Shown here one piece after another: positions 18,549-19,872 of a DNA stretch of 19,872 nt. Each line of letters starts with the position of its first letter. Within the stretch, counting starts at the first letter, position 1. The notes below the pieces were generated by a model. The model was not told where the DNA came from. It was given only the letters and a program-made list of their open reading frames with translations, and searched no databases. Both the position numbers and the translations under genes were made by a program. Source of the stretch: Dissophora ornata (taxonomy: Eukaryota; Mortierellomycota; Mortierellomycetes; Mortierellales; Mortierellaceae); contig MU617185.1 in the NCBI GenBank assembly GCA_025201705.1, positions 1 through 19,872 of the forward strand, written 5' to 3'.

Positions 18549-18554
18549 TTTATT
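18549..18554 (-). promoter_or_regulatory. Probable poly(A) signal of RRS1
   Basis: A minus-strand AATAAA (TTTATT on the plus strand) lies about 145 bases after the RRS1 stop codon, within the 222-base gap to the convergent GPI8 stop. The two predicted 3' ends approach within about 60 bases of each other. Confidence 0.5.
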
Positions 18555-18698
18555 ATGTGATGAAAGTGCAAATTTATATTGGCTCTTGGTTCTTAGCGGC
18601 GTTTCGTTGCCTTGATTGCCTATTTCGAAGGTAAAAGAACAGCAATGTTAGCGATCCATCCTTCTCGAAAGCATTTCAAAAATGAACAAAGGGGTACA

Positions 18699-19746
18699 TC
18701 AGCTGTTAAAATTTACTTTGCGAACGTTCACAAGATCCTCTCCGTTCTTTCCAACGACCCTGTCCAAAATGCTCATGTTGCCAGCCGTCTCTTTTGACAG
18801 ATCGGCGACGGTAGGTGCGAACTGACGCTTGATGCCCTTGCGCTTCATGTCTCCCTTAATGGCCTCATCAAACTTTCCAGCGCTGGCAGTCGAGTTTTTG
18901 CTGATCAAAATCTGGTTCTCAAGCTCCTTTCGCTTCATCGCACGAGCATTGTCCATGTTGGGGCGATCGCCCTTGTTAACAGCCTTCTGATCAATCTTAG
19001 AAGCGACAGCAGCTTCCTCCATGTTACGTTGGTGACGCTTCTCGTTCTTGTCAACACGCTCCTTCTTGGCTTCTCTCCTGGCTGCGTACTGATCATCCAT
19101 GGGGTTCGAGCCAGAGGGCACCTCAATGATCCAGTCCTTCGTGCCATCGTCGTTGACGCCCTTGTAGCCCCAGCGGGGTTTGTATTCTCCTGCATTGTCA
19201 TCGTAGACCATTCTCTCCTTCTTTCTCTTGCCAATGCCCTTGGCCTTAGCAAACTTCTCCCAGCGAGTCTCGGGCTTGGGCTTGGGCAGAGGCTTCTCAC
19301 GGGGAAGAAGTGTTGTTGGGATAGGGAGCATTGCCATCACGCCATTGTCGTCGGATATCGTCTGAAGCTGGAAGATTTCGTTGAAAAGAAGCTGGGCATT
19401 GTCTCTGGAAAGCGCTTGGAGGTATTCGTCCTTGTTCTTCCTGTAGATCGACAATAGGAGAAGTTGGGGGGAGTTGATGTACAAAGTCAATATTGGATCC
19501 TTGGGGAACAAAGGGCGCTGAAAGCGCAGTCATGATGGTGCAAAGAAGAAAAAAGCTCTCTTGGTGATAGAACTTCGGTGCAAAGTGTCATGGGCTAGAT
19601 TCTTACTTGAGCTCGGCCTCGTCAACGGGGTTCTGGTCATATGCGGTCAGGAGACCGAGATCAAACTCGAGAGGAATGACCTTTCCCTCTACTGACACCG
19701 ACTTGAACTTTTGCTTGTGGGCTTCGAGAACTCCAGAGACATCCAT
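18699..19746 (-). CDS. RRS1: Ribosome biogenesis regulator Rrs1
   Basis: Exons are 19746-19607 and 19440-18699 with one 166-base intron; the Lys codon is split AA|G, giving EAELK|KNKDEYLQALSRDN without a break. The product has 293 residues (yeast Rrs1 has 203, human 365). Rrs1 binds Rpf2 and brings 5S rRNA with Rpl5 and Rpl11 into the 90S/pre-60S particle in the nucleolus. Signature blocks are present: LGLLTAYDQNP near residues 27-40, the helix LQALSRDNAQLLFNEIF, then LPREKPLPKPKPETRWEKFA and, after the MVYDDNAGEYKPRWGYKG patch, DWIIEVP. The C-terminal part is a charged helix rich in Lys and Arg with likely nucleolar signals. The first exon begins at the only ATG that gives the family N-terminus. 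The gene converges on GPI8. Confidence 0.96.
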
Positions 19747-19872
19747 TGTAGAATATTTGTATTAAATGGGGTGAAGAGGGATGGAGGTGAAGAAGGTAGT
19801 TGGATGGGGATGGAGATGTGAGTATATGTCAGGCCAGGTCCTCCCAGTAGGTGAAGCTTCTTTTTTTTTTTT
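19747..19872. promoter_or_regulatory. RRS1 upstream region at the window edge
   Basis: The 126 bases before the RRS1 start carry an A/T-rich patch right at the ATG and purine-rich plus-strand sequence further out. The window ends in T12 (19861-19872), which may be a longer homopolymer cut by the edge. Confidence 0.45.

Noticed and set aside
1..19872. CRISPR array, prophage, transposon or biosynthetic cluster
   Set aside because: No regularly spaced repeats, integrase, transposase, polymerase or clustered enzyme genes were seen; the gene content is ordinary eukaryotic.

Overview
The window reads as nuclear DNA of a filamentous, early-diverging fungus, most likely Mucoromycota and possibly Mortierellomycotina; the lineage is an inference from gene style and protein resemblance, and no marker gene was compared. 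Support for this: eight protein genes and one tRNA gene sit on both strands at close spacing, nearly all protein genes carry short GT-AG introns (mostly 55-180 bases), the long proteins are rich in Ser/Gln/Asn low-complexity stretches, and several genes are fungal or general eukaryotic housekeeping genes.

Layout, left to right. A tRNA-Asp(GTC) gene at 78-149 precedes PEX14 (+, 307-1569, three exons), the docking peroxin of the peroxisomal import machinery. It converges on a single-exon seven-helix membrane protein (-, 1713-2711) with two class A GPCR landmarks at the right spacing. A 1.36-kb non-coding stretch follows, then a roughly 1,080-residue coiled-coil, Ser-rich protein of unknown function (-, 4073-7474, three proposed exons). 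Its 5' end faces THG1 (+, 8402-9793, three exons), the tRNA-His guanylyltransferase, across a 927-base divergent region that holds a cluster of inverted repeats. THG1 converges on an SKT5/CHS4-type Sel1-repeat protein with a C-terminal CaaX box (-, 9977-13394, three exons), a predicted chitin synthase activator. After a second non-coding stretch comes a SAP30BP/HCNGP-family gene (-, 14375-16529, about six exons, possibly with an extra last exon to 14204). It shares a 210-base divergent promoter with GPI8/PIG-K (+, 16740-18476, six exons), the catalytic subunit of GPI transamidase. GPI8 converges on RRS1 (-, 18699-19746, two exons), a ribosome-biogenesis factor. The window ends in the RRS1 upstream region.

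The genes do not form one pathway. Peroxisome import (PEX14), tRNA maturation (tRNA-Asp, THG1), cell wall and cell surface (SKT5-like, GPI8), splicing or transcription (SAP30BP-like) and ribosome assembly (RRS1) are mixed, as is usual for fungal chromosomes. I saw no CRISPR array, transposase, retroelement polymerase, toxin or viral gene. The points most worth a second look are the seven-helix protein, the unknown coiled-coil protein with internal duplications, the possible alternative last exon and unusual 5' exons of the SAP30BP-like gene, the 110-residue acidic insertion in Thg1, and the inverted-repeat cluster upstream of THG1.
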